Assembly: GCA_020200995.1 (NCBI GenBank) | Contig: JAIVHQ010000050.1 | Location: 1-8,330, forward strand | Length of the DNA stretch: 8,330 bases | Origin: Flavobacteriales bacterium | Lineage (GTDB): Bacteria; Bacteroidota; Bacteroidia; Flavobacteriales_D; Cryomorphaceae | Reading direction: 5' to 3' | Shown: positions 1 to 5,786 of the stretch, one piece after another | How positions within the stretch are numbered: the first letter of the stretch is position 1 | How the letters are laid out: every line of letters begins with the position of its first letter | Notes under the pieces: model-generated | Seen by the model: only the letters and a program-made list of their open reading frames with translations | What the model was told of the DNA's origin: nothing | Database searches by the model: none | Program-made: the position numbers and the translations under genes

Positions 1-773
1 CCGAGCCCCGACCAAAAGGTGAGTCCCTGGCCAAACTGGGCCTGATAATCTCCGATGGCAATGGCTTTGAATGCCCCGAAATCCTTGAGAAAAAGGTGGG
101 CCGAATTAAAGTCGAATCCCTGCTTTTGGGAGCCTTGAAAAAATTCTTCTCCCGCATCTTTCTCGCCTGTGTACCCGAAACTGATGCGATCGCTAAAGCG
201 ATAACGGTACCTGAAAAACAAGCGGTCAGGCGAGCCGAGGTAGCGCCTGTTCGGGTTGGCTTCTAACTCGTCGTCATCGATGGGGCTGTAGCCTTCCTGG
301 TCTTCGAGCAGCCGCTGTGTGCGAATCACCAATTCGTGCTTTCCATAGTCTTTGAGCTTCTGAAATGTGATTCGGTCGCGCTCATCGTCGGGCTCTGTGA
401 CCACAAAAGGAGCGATGAGGTCGGCAGCCTCCACCGACCATCCGTCGATGCGTGGCAGTTCGTAAATCGAGAAAAGTATACCGTGCTCCTTGCGGTAGTT
501 GATGAGCTGTCCGATTTGATAATTGCTCAGCAGGCCGAGGGTGAAGAGCTCATCCACATCGGCGGTGTTGAGGTTGAGCGGAAAATCGAAATAGACGGTG
601 AGCTGTTCGAAAAGGGTGTTGTAGTCGAGGTTTTCGTTTTCAGATGCTTCGGCAATTTGCTCAATGCGCTGCTCGATCACCGAGGCCTTCTCGGCCGGAT
701 CGAACTCGCGCACCTGCGCTGCAGCGCTCAGGGAGCCAAATAGCAGCAGGATTAAGCATCCGAAACGCCTCAT
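1..773 (-). CDS. Helix-hairpin-helix protein with barrel-like region, partial (3' end outside window)
   Basis: The gene begins at the ATG complementary to 771-773 and stays open to the window edge, giving 257 codons. Residues 1-19 form a signal peptide (MRRF, then a leucine-rich core ending SAAAQ), so the product is exported. Residues 66-125 resemble a ComEA-type helix-hairpin-helix pair: LNLNTADVDEL, then QIGQLINYRKEHG, then SIYELPRIDGW. From about residue 135 the sequence alternates aromatic and polar residues (FFRYRYRFSDRISFGYTGE, later GDYQAQFGQGLTFWSG), which suggests beta strands, as in a family of about 700-residue Bacteroidota proteins that carry this HhH plus barrel-like layout. The family has no firmly known role that I can name; a link to DNA uptake is only suggested by the HhH domain. 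The start overlaps the stop of the preceding barrel gene by 4 bases (ATGA), so translation is probably coupled. Confidence 0.88.
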   Translation of the reverse strand, partial: MRRFGCLILLLFGSLSAAAQVREFDPAEKASVIEQRIEQIAEASENENLDYNTLFEQLTVYFDFPLNLNTADVDELFTLGLLSNYQIGQLINYRKEHGILFSIYELPRIDGWSVEAADLIAPFVVTEPDDERDRITFQKLKDYGKHELVIRTQRLLEDQEGYSPIDDDELEANPNRRYLGSPDRLFFRYRYRFSDRISFGYTGEKDAGEEFFQGSQKQGFDFNSAHLFLKDFGAFKAIAIGDYQAQFGQGLTFWSGL

Positions 774-1547
774 TTCTTGGCGGGGAGGTAGGTGAGCGAA
801 ACTTGCGGTGTATAGCCCAGCAGGCTGTGGTAGCTGCCGGCCATGTCGAACCTGAGGTTGTTGAATTCAATCCCGATTCCAAAGCTAAATTGGTTCGGAT
901 TTGAAGAGGTGCCGGCCCTTACATAGAGGATGTCGGCGGGGTGGTATTCGACCCCTGCGCGAAATGTGGCTTTTTGCTCGATGTCTTTTTCCACTTCGAA
1001 AGCCGCATAGAGCTCGTCACTGATTCGATAAGCGGCACCCACGCCAATAATGGTGGGCATCCGCTCGTCGTTAAAGTCATTGAGCTGCGCCCTGAACGGA
1101 TTGAAAAGGTGGCTGCTAATGGTAACATGCTTCGATACCCGCATTTGTACCCCGAGTTCTGCCGTCACATTGCCCGTGCGTCCGTAGTTTTCGGCTGAAA
1201 TGCGCGTGGAATGGTAGTTCATCCGCACCCCGCCCGATAGGTTGTCGGTGAGGTTCATGGCGTACCCTGCACCAATGTTATTTTCCTGGTATACAGAGTG
1301 GGTTAGCCACAGCAAATCCCTGAAAACTCATCCCGCTCACCAAAAATCGGTTTTCGTAAAATGCCCCGGCCGTGAAGGCATCGATGCCCGCCAGCCCTGC
1401 CTGGTTGTTGTGAAAAGCCCAAACATCGGTGAAGCCAAGGGCTGTGCCACCCATCCCGGCTGCGCGCGCACCCGTGGGGTCGTTTTCATTTTGAGCCTGT
1501 GCCGAAGCAGTGAGCAGCAGGAGCGCGAAGGGTAAAATTCGTTTCAA
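770..1547 (-). pseudogene. PorV/PorQ-like outer-membrane barrel protein, frameshifted with internal deletion
   Basis: Two minus-strand frames together encode one protein. The first runs from a TTG start complementary to 1545-1547: a signal peptide (KRILPFALLLLTASAQA), then GARAAGMGGTALGFTDVWA, AGLAG and YENRFLVSGMSFQGFAVA, and it stops at 1278. The second frame is open from 1327 to 770 and holds YQENNIGAGYAMNLTDNLSG, NDERMPTIIGVGAAYRISD, VEKDIEQKATFRAGVEYH and LGYTPQVSLTYLPAKK. These match, in order, the N- and C-terminal parts of the common Bacteroidota PorV/PorQ-like barrel family. At the junction (about 1280-1327) the family normally has roughly 20 more residues, a glycine-rich strand pair before the YxE(N/Q) segment. 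A deletion whose length is not a multiple of three explains both the gap and the frame change. The product is probably non-functional, or an assembly error removed about 50-60 bases. The family size and the missing length are from memory. Confidence 0.72.
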
Positions 1548-1798
1548 GGGGCCATCGTTATTTGGCGCAAAATACGAAGCTTTAGCAAAAATTGGCATTA
1601 TCGCAGGGTTAAATGTGGGGCTGGACTGTGCCCGCTTTTTTGAGAGGCTTCGCACCTCGTGGTTTAGCCGGTCGAAATCGCCCGGGGATTGTATCTTTGG
1701 GCCTTTAACGAAGGGCTCCCGGCCGCCGCTGTAGCGGTACTTCAGGGCTGCTTCGGACTGCAAATCGAATTTTATCCAGCGCAAAAAGACAATTTAAT
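1548..1798. other. Divergent intergenic region upstream of menB and the barrel gene
   Basis: These 251 bases separate the minus-strand barrel gene from plus-strand menB. I see no convincing gene. The region holds a candidate menB promoter (1692-1699). On the minus strand near 1570 there is an imperfect box, TATTTTG, that could serve the barrel gene. There is also a short inverted repeat, CCGCT-GT-AGCGG, at about 1725-1736 inside the probable menB leader. Confidence 0.6.
1692..1699 (+). promoter_or_regulatory. Candidate -7 promoter box for menB
   Basis: TATCTTTG fits the Bacteroidota -7 consensus TAnnTTTG exactly. No clear TTTG/TTG -33 box lies at the usual distance upstream. If it is used, the menB leader would be about 95 bases. 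This is a motif match only. Confidence 0.4.
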
Positions 1799-2641
1799 AT
1801 GAGCAAGCCCGATTGGAAAACCGTCAAAGAATACGAGGACATCACATACCGCAAATGCGGCGGCGTAGCCCGCATCGCCTTCAACCGCCCGGAGGTGCGC
1901 AATGCCTTTCGCCCCAAGACTGTTTCCGAGCTCTTCGAGGCATTTCTCGACGCACGCGAAGATACCTCCATCGGGGTTGTGCTTTTTTCCGGTGAGGGCC
2001 CCTCACCAAAGGACGGCGTAAACGCTTTTTGCAGCGGTGGCGACCAGCGTGCCCGCGGCCACCAGGGCTATGTGGACGACGACGGAATGCCCCGCCTCAA
2101 CATTCTCGAAGTGCAGCGCCTTATCCGCTTTATGCCCAAGGTGGTGATCGCCGTGGTGCCGGGATGGGCCGTGGGCGGGGGGCACAGCCTCCACGTGGTT
2201 TGCGACCTTACCCTCGCCAGTGAGGAGCACGCCATCTTTAAGCAAACCGACGCCGACGTCACCAGCTTTGATGGAGGCTACGGCTCGGCCTACCTCGCCA
2301 AAATGGTGGGACAAAAACGCGCCCGCGAAATCTTCTTCCTCGGAAGAAATTACTCCGCAAAGGAGGCTTTTGAGATGGGCATGGTCAACGCGGCCATCCC
2401 GCACGCCGAGCTCGAAGACACGGCCTACGCCTGGGCCCTTGAAATCCTCGAAAAGTCGCCCACCTCCATCAAGATGCTCAAGTTTGCCTTCAACCTCACC
2501 GACGACGGAATGGTAGGTCAGCAGGTGTTTGCCGGCGAGGCCACCCGCCTCGCCTACATGACCGAAGAGGCCAAAGAAGGGCGAAATGCCTTTTTGGAGA
2601 AAAGGAAGCCGGATTTTAAGGATATTAAGTGGATTCCCTGA
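1799..2641 (+). CDS. menB: 1,4-dihydroxy-2-naphthoyl-CoA synthase (MenB)
   Basis: MenB is a crotonase-fold enzyme that closes the second ring of the menaquinone precursor: o-succinylbenzoyl-CoA becomes 1,4-dihydroxy-2-naphthoyl-CoA in the cytoplasm. The 280 residues are a full-length family member. Visible marks are the oxyanion-hole region FCSGGDQ (77-83) and GWAVGGGHSLHVVCDLTLA (122-140), the active-site stretch TDADVTSFDGGYG (150-162), and the C-terminal VFAGEATRLAYMTEEA (243-257). By alignment with the Mycobacterium tuberculosis enzyme from memory, D151, S156 and Y253 correspond to its D185, S190 and Y287. The aspartate in TDAD marks the bicarbonate-independent class, whereas the E. coli class has glycine there. 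The ATG at 1799 gives the expected N-terminus; no Shine-Dalgarno sequence precedes it, as is normal in this phylum. Its last 13 bases overlap the next gene. Confidence 0.96.
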   Translation: MSKPDWKTVKEYEDITYRKCGGVARIAFNRPEVRNAFRPKTVSELFEAFLDAREDTSIGVVLFSGEGPSPKDGVNAFCSGGDQRARGHQGYVDDDGMPRLNILEVQRLIRFMPKVVIAVVPGWAVGGGHSLHVVCDLTLASEEHAIFKQTDADVTSFDGGYGSAYLAKMVGQKRAREIFFLGRNYSAKEAFEMGMVNAAIPHAELEDTAYAWALEILEKSPTSIKMLKFAFNLTDDGMVGQQVFAGEATRLAYMTEEAKEGRNAFLEKRKPDFKDIKWIP

Positions 2642-3576
2642 GTGAAAATTCGGGCGCTGACCGAAACGGTTTGCGGTTGATCGCTATTCATAGGGTGTCT
2701 GGCGGAGTTGCGCCGATTAGAATCGTCGATTACGCCAACGGAATTTTCGTGCAGCTTCCTTCCCGCAAAGGGGCGAAGAAGGCCATCGAGCGGGGCCGCA
2801 TCCTGCTCAATGGCGAAGTGGTGGAAACCGGGCGCTACGTGCAGCCCGGCGATGAGATATCCCTGGTCGAAAAGCCGGCCGAATTGCACAAGACCTACCA
2901 CCTCGATTTGGAGGTGGTGTATGAAGACGACCACATGGCCGTGGTCTGCAAGCCCGCCGGCATCCCCGTGAGCGGCAACCGCTTCAAGACCGTTGCGCAG
3001 GCGCTTCCGCACAACCTGAAGCCGAGCACCTGCACCGACGCCCTCCGCATCCCGCTCCCCGTGCACCGCCTCGACGCGCCCACCACGGGCCTTTTATTGG
3101 TGGCCAAAACGGGAAGCGCTATGGTAGAGCTGGGGCGCAAATTTGCCGACCGCGAGGTGCGCAAGCGCTACCGAGCGGTGGTGTTTGGCACGCTGACCCT
3201 GTCCGGGAAAATAGACAGCCCCGTCGACGGCAAGCCGGCACAGAGCATTTGCGCGCCCCTGTGCACGGTGCCTTCGCTGCGCCACGGCAGTCTCACGCTC
3301 GTTGAACTCGAGCCCCTCACCGGACGCACCCATCAGCTGCGCATTCACATGGCCGGGGCGGGTCACCCCATCGTCGGCGATGCGCAATACGGCTCCGACG
3401 CGAATGTGCTGAAGGGAAAAGGCCTCATGCTCTCAGCCGTATGGCTCACGCTGGGCCATCCCGTTTTTCCCGAAAGGGAAATCGATTTGCAAACAGCGCT
3501 GCCGCAAAAATTCACTTCACTGCTCGAAATGGAAGAGCGCAGGTGGAAGAAGTTCAACCCGCAAACCGGCACATAA
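2629..3576 (+). CDS. RluA-family pseudouridine synthase
   Basis: This enzyme isomerises uridine to pseudouridine in ribosomal or transfer RNA; the target cannot be told from sequence. From the GTG at 2629 it has 315 residues. Residues about 45-85 form an S4-like RNA-binding segment (RKGAKKAIERGRILLNGEVV and QPGDEISLVEK). The catalytic domain follows: VVYEDDHMAVVCKPAGIPVS (96-115), PVHRLDAPTTGLLLVAK (144-160) with D149 as the catalytic aspartate, KRYRAVVFG (179-187) with the active-site tyrosine Y181, and LTGRTHQLRIHMA (230-242) with the conserved arginine R232. The GTG start overlaps menB by 13 bases. Homology begins at about residue 18, so the true start may lie slightly downstream, for example at the GTG encoding V23. 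Overlap with menB suggests co-transcription, although the functions are unrelated. Confidence 0.9.
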   Translation: MDSLSENSGADRNGLRLIAIHRVSGGVAPIRIVDYANGIFVQLPSRKGAKKAIERGRILLNGEVVETGRYVQPGDEISLVEKPAELHKTYHLDLEVVYEDDHMAVVCKPAGIPVSGNRFKTVAQALPHNLKPSTCTDALRIPLPVHRLDAPTTGLLLVAKTGSAMVELGRKFADREVRKRYRAVVFGTLTLSGKIDSPVDGKPAQSICAPLCTVPSLRHGSLTLVELEPLTGRTHQLRIHMAGAGHPIVGDAQYGSDANVLKGKGLMLSAVWLTLGHPVFPEREIDLQTALPQKFTSLLEMEERRWKKFNPQTGT

Positions 3577-3589
3577 AAAGGCACGTGAA

Positions 3590-3618
3590 AATAAAACCTC
3601 GCGGACTTTCATTTTATT
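3590..3618. terminator. Weak A/T-rich hairpin between convergent genes
   Basis: AATAAAA (3590-3596) and TTTTATT (3612-3618) are 7-base complementary arms around a 15-base loop. They lie between the end of the pseudouridine synthase gene and the convergent small membrane protein gene. The position suits a bidirectional terminator, but the stem has no G-C pairs, so the call is weak. Confidence 0.3.
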
Positions 3619-3651
3619 CTTTTCGTCAGAAGTCAGAAGAATGTACGTCGG

Positions 3652-3864
3652 TTATGCCTTGGAGGCAGTAGCAGCCGTGCGCATAATCAGCACACCCGCA
3701 ATGGCGACCACTGCCGAAACAATGAGGGGTGCCCAATCTGCCGTGCTCACTGCAATGTCAGCGCCGAGTATGCTCACTGATTCTGAGTCGTTCATGGCTT
3801 GGATGCCGAAGTATATACAGCCGACAAGGCCGAGAATGGTCAATACAATTCCGAGGATTTTCAT
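3652..3864 (-). CDS. Small two-helix membrane protein (DUF3185-like)
   Basis: The ATG complementary to 3862-3864 opens 70 codons. Residues 1-24 (MKILGIVLTILGLVGCIYFG) form one hydrophobic helix. Residues 46-63 (APLIVSAVVAIAGVLIM) form a second, with a polar linker (NDSESVSILGADIAVSTADW) between them. This resembles small Bacteroidota/Proteobacteria proteins of the DUF3185 type, which have a similar MKxxGIxLxxxGxxxLxYG start; the match is from memory and no function is known. The rhythm of hydrophobic codons and the ATG start support a real gene. It is convergent with the pseudouridine synthase gene and has no obvious partner. A short inverted repeat lies 22 bases upstream (3886-3898). Confidence 0.75.
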   Translation of the reverse strand: MKILGIVLTILGLVGCIYFGIQAMNDSESVSILGADIAVSTADWAPLIVSAVVAIAGVLIMRTAATASKA

Positions 3865-4062
3865 GGTGATTTACTTTTTGGTTTAGGCACGAAGTGCCAA
3901 GAACCGCGCCTTTTTGAGATCAGTATTGTACAAACTCATGTAAAAGAGTGTTTTGAAGAATTGTTTTCCTCAGGCGGGTTGCTGAAGTCCTGTGAACTGC
4001 CCCGGCTGTGGTGTGGAATTCCTCCGGAGTTGTGGAACACGCGCATCAATTTACGCGAGATC

Positions 4063-4098
4063 GCGACCCCCGTGGCCGGGCTGCGCAGCCGGCGTCGC
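4063..4098. repeat. GC-rich nested inverted repeat (hairpin)
   Basis: The core is CCGG, one extra G, then CTGCGCAGCCGG (4076-4092), a palindrome with a single bulge. It is enclosed by outer arms GCGAC (4063-4067) and GTCGC (4094-4098). It has no T-tract on either strand, so it is not a standard terminator. Confidence 0.55.
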
Positions 4099-4102
4099 TC
4101 GG

Positions 4103-4129
4103 GTCACAAGTGTCACAGGTGTCCCACGA
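4103..4129 (+). repeat. 9-base tandem repeat, two good copies plus one degenerate
   Basis: GTCACAAGT (4103-4111) and GTCACAGGT (4112-4120) differ at one base. GTCCCACGA (4121-4129) is a weaker third unit. The array starts five bases after the hairpin at 4063-4098. Confidence 0.5.
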
Positions 4130-4155
4130 AACGGGCGGCCTGCGGTGCTCAAAGC

Positions 4156-4168
4156 TTCTCCGCATCGC
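4156..4168. repeat. 13-base direct repeat, left copy
   Basis: TTCTCCGCATCGC here is identical to 5868-5880, which encodes the last residues of PurE. The two copies bracket the small gene, the rhodopsin gene and the broken small gene. Three bases further out (AAA) also match after two mismatches. A match of this length somewhere in the window is not improbable by chance, so the meaning rests on its position. Confidence 0.4.
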
Positions 4169-4195
4169 CGGGTCACTTTAGAGTAAGGCAAGCCC

Positions 4196-4447
4196 TCAAA
4201 CGGGCTTCTTTTCTTCTTCAGCTTTTGAAAAACGGCCCCGCAGGTCAACCACCATCAGGAAAAGCAGGTAGGCGAATGGTGTACCGTGCATGGCGAAATC
4301 GAACCAATCCATCGCTGCCATTCCTTCGGCGCCTCCAAGGATCCAACGGATTTTTCCGAAAAGGTGAGGCTCGGGGAAAAAGGGCGCCAATCCGAGGGTG
4401 AGGGACAAAGCGATGGCGATAGTGTAGCGCTGTTTGCGGTTTTTCAC
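4196..4447 (-). CDS. Small two-helix membrane protein next to rhodopsin
   Basis: A GTG complementary to 4445-4447 opens 83 codons; an in-frame stop lies five codons upstream, so it is the only usable start. The protein has a basic N-terminus (KNRKQR), a hydrophobic helix (YTIAIALSLTLGLAPFF, 8-24), a central segment with GKIRWILGG and MDWFDFAMHGTPF, a second helix (FAYLLFLMVVDL), and a charged tail (RFSKAEEEKKPV). I do not recognise a named family. It is supported as a gene by a good promoter box 18 bases upstream (4465-4472) and by a decayed paralogue at 5501-5786 that keeps LTLGxAPFFPE, GKIR, NWF/DWF and the MRGAP/MHGTP segment. It lies directly downstream of the rhodopsin gene but has its own promoter and is separated from it by a terminator. 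A function coupled to the pump would be speculation. Confidence 0.72.
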   Translation of the reverse strand: MKNRKQRYTIAIALSLTLGLAPFFPEPHLFGKIRWILGGAEGMAAMDWFDFAMHGTPFAYLLFLMVVDLRGRFSKAEEEKKPV

Positions 4448-4464
4448 GTTGTGCGATTTTTAGT

Positions 4465-4472
4465 CAAAGTTA
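4465..4472 (-). promoter_or_regulatory. Candidate -7 promoter box for the small membrane protein gene
   Basis: On the minus strand this reads TAACTTTG, an exact TAnnTTTG match. A TTG lies 16 bases further upstream, slightly closer than the usual -33 spacing of about 19-21. The predicted transcript start falls about 10 bases before the GTG codon. Confidence 0.5.
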
Positions 4473-4539
4473 CTGCGGTCGTTTTCGCCAATCGGTGATG
4501 CGTGTCACCCCTCGGCTTCGCTTGCCGTTAAAAGGGTGT

Positions 4540-4574
4540 AAAAAAACCGCACCGTGTGGCCGATGCGGTTTTTC
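4540..4574 (-). terminator. Rho-independent terminator of the rhodopsin gene
   Basis: On the minus strand the arms AAAAACCGCA and TGCGGTTTTT (4542-4551 with 4564-4573) form a 10-base stem with a 12-base loop, followed by further T residues. It starts 16 bases after the rhodopsin stop codon. A second weaker hairpin (CACCC/GGGTG with inner CGGC/GCCG, 4506-4538) lies just beyond it. Confidence 0.75.
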
Positions 4575-4589
4575 TGAAGGGCATAAAAC

Positions 4590-5438
4590 TTATGCTTTTG
4601 CGGGAGCACCTTCTACATAGCCTTCTGATTTACTCATGATTTGAGCGACTTGTGTAAGCATTACTCCGTATATTACTTTAGAGGCTACATCTGCTACGGT
4701 ATAGGTCATCTGTCTTCCCACAACGCCCGCTTCATTGAAAAATCCACCCTCTATGCCGAGCAAGTGAGGCATCAGGTAAGCGCCGGGGTAGAGCATCCAT
4801 GATATAAAAAAGAGAACCCAAATGCCGCCCAGCACTTTCGATGCTTCTGCAGGAATACCTTCTTGCCCTTCTTTGATCACCCGTCGCATCAGGATAAGGA
4901 TGTGAATAAAGAATAAAGTAGATATGGCACCCCAAATGGCGAATGCATAAAAATCTGTCACTTCATAGAACTGACCGATGTAACCTGTGATAATCATTCC
5001 TGCTCCCGAGAACCAAAATTGGTTTCGTATACTGGTGAATTTACTTTTCGTCAAGGTGACCACGAAAAGGATTTGAAAAAGCAGCATTGGCACATCAATG
5101 AGCCAGTTCAGGTAGCGGTATCCGTTGTTGAACATATCCTCTCCTTCACCTAAGAAGTACAGTCCCGATTCCTTGTCGAAGACAAAACTGCTAGTCCAAT
5201 TATTGGCCTGTGCAAACAAAAGCAAAAACGCCGATACCATTACCACCACGGACAACACCGAGGATATACGGTATTTGGGAGCGACAGATTTGATGGTCAG
5301 AATAAAATAAAAAAGCCCGGCGAGCATCACAGCGTATCCGAGCGTAAGTGTATGGGCTACCATTTGGTAGGCCATTTCCGTATATCCGTCGTTAAGACCG
5401 ATATAATTTTCAAACGTAGCATTTCCGAGTTCGTTCAT
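4590..5438 (-). CDS. Light-driven sodium-pumping rhodopsin (NDQ type, KR2-like)
   Basis: This seven-helix retinal protein of the inner membrane exports Na+ (or H+ when Na+ is absent) on illumination. The segment FNNGYRYLNWLIDVPMLLFQ matches helix C of Krokinobacter/Dokdonia KR2. Numbered from the ATG at 5438 (282 residues; KR2 has 280), the NDQ triad is N111, D115 and Q122. The retinal lysine is K254 in DVASKVIYG, with counter-ion partner D250 and R108. Also kept are KR2 equivalents S69, H29, Y24, E10, E159, R242 and D101. L127 in the longer numbering (L119 here) corresponds to the green-tuned leucine of proteorhodopsin. An upstream in-frame TTG (5462) would add eight residues, but the ATG matches the KR2 N-terminus (MNELGNATFENYIG) and sits just after the promoter. 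Two uptake-cavity positions differ: KR2 N61 is S60 and G263 is T262. Sampled GC is about 40-43%, far below its neighbours. It has its own promoter and terminator. Confidence 0.96.
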   Translation of the reverse strand: MNELGNATFENYIGLNDGYTEMAYQMVAHTLTLGYAVMLAGLFYFILTIKSVAPKYRISSVLSVVVMVSAFLLLFAQANNWTSSFVFDKESGLYFLGEGEDMFNNGYRYLNWLIDVPMLLFQILFVVTLTKSKFTSIRNQFWFSGAGMIITGYIGQFYEVTDFYAFAIWGAISTLFFIHILILMRRVIKEGQEGIPAEASKVLGGIWVLFFISWMLYPGAYLMPHLLGIEGGFFNEAGVVGRQMTYTVADVASKVIYGVMLTQVAQIMSKSEGYVEGAPAKA

Positions 5439-5447
5439 GGATCTAGG

Positions 5448-5469
5448 TTTAAGTTTACTCAAACTTAAA
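5448..5469. repeat. Perfect 9-base inverted repeat upstream of the rhodopsin start
   Basis: Arms TTTAAGTTT (5448-5456) and AAACTTAAA (5461-5469) are exact reverse complements around a 4-base spacer. The repeat ends 10 bases before the rhodopsin ATG and contains the predicted -7 box. It lacks a T-tract on the 3' side of either strand, so an operator is more likely than a terminator. Confidence 0.65.
5460..5467 (-). promoter_or_regulatory. Candidate -7 promoter box for the rhodopsin gene
   Basis: The minus strand reads TAAGTTTG, an exact TAnnTTTG match, inside the inverted repeat 5448-5469. A T-rich stretch (TTTTTA) lies at the -33 distance instead of a clear TTTG. The predicted transcript start would give a leader of about 16 bases before the ATG at 5438. 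Confidence 0.5.
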
Positions 5470-5500
5470 AAAAAATCACAGACTGTAAAAATGCGATGCT

Positions 5501-5786
5501 TTACCCTCGTTGATCCTTAGGGTGACTTGGAGGGGCCGAGTCATTTTTTATAAATTTATTACGCAGTTTTTCGGGGGTATAGTTTTCCTCTGGCATGAGG
5601 ATGGGAAGGAGTTAGAAAGAAGGAGCTCCGCGCATAAGTAAGACAAACCAATTGGTGGCCTGCATACCGACTGCCCGGCGAATCTTTCCGATAAGAGGCA
5701 ATTCGGGAAAGAATGGCGCCATGCCGAGTGTTAGGCAAAGTGGGGCGGCAAGGAGATCTTCGAATTTTTTTGGTGGTTCCAGGCAA
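5501..5786 (-). pseudogene. Decayed paralogue of the small two-helix membrane protein
   Basis: One minus-strand frame reads FEDLLAAPLCLTLGMAPFFP, then ELPLIGKIRRAVGMQ, then ATNWFVLLMRGAPSF, followed by an in-frame TAA (5612-5614). The same frame continues with LLPILMPEENYTPEKLRNKF and stops at 5501. It aligns with the intact protein at 4196-4447 across LTLG(L/M)APFFPE, GKIRW/GKIRR, DWF/NWF and (H/R)G(T/A)P, and the stop falls where the intact copy has Y in AYLLF, consistent with a Y-to-stop change. No ATG or GTG precedes the conserved part in this frame. A TTG (5784-5786) would be in frame if one A were removed from the seven-A run at 5765-5771, so a second lesion is possible. The boundaries are approximate. 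It lies between purE and the rhodopsin promoter in the same orientation as both. Confidence 0.68.

Larger units (their letters stand above)
3865..4195. other. Gene-poor region with hairpin and short tandem repeat
   Basis: About 330 bases carry no convincing gene. Open frames exist on both strands, but they are rich in Arg, Pro and Cys and show no recognisable family. Visible structure is: GGCAC-GAA-GTGCC (3886-3898), just upstream of the DUF3185-like gene; the large hairpin at 4063-4098; the 9-base tandem repeat at 4103-4129; and a 13-base match to the purE 3' end at 4156-4168. Confidence 0.6.

Noticed and set aside
336..743. 135-codon plus-strand open frame
   Set aside because: It is antisense to the HhH protein, whose minus-strand frame has a signal peptide and recognisable domain.
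4190..4206. AAGCCC/GGGCTT hairpin followed by a T-rich stretch on the plus strand
   Set aside because: It straddles the stop codon of a minus-strand gene and would terminate only plus-strand transcripts, for which there is no gene upstream.
4051..4248. 65-codon minus-strand open frame
   Set aside because: It overlaps the end of the small membrane protein gene and the hairpin, shows no hydrophobic or domain pattern, and matches no family I know.
3799..4401. 200-codon plus-strand open frame
   Set aside because: It runs antisense over parts of two better-supported minus-strand genes and through the hairpin region. It has no family resemblance and an Arg/Gly/Cys-rich composition.
5436..5462. 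TTG at 5462 as the rhodopsin start
   Set aside because: It adds eight residues absent from KR2 and lies inside the predicted promoter and palindrome. The ATG at 5438 matches the family N-terminus.
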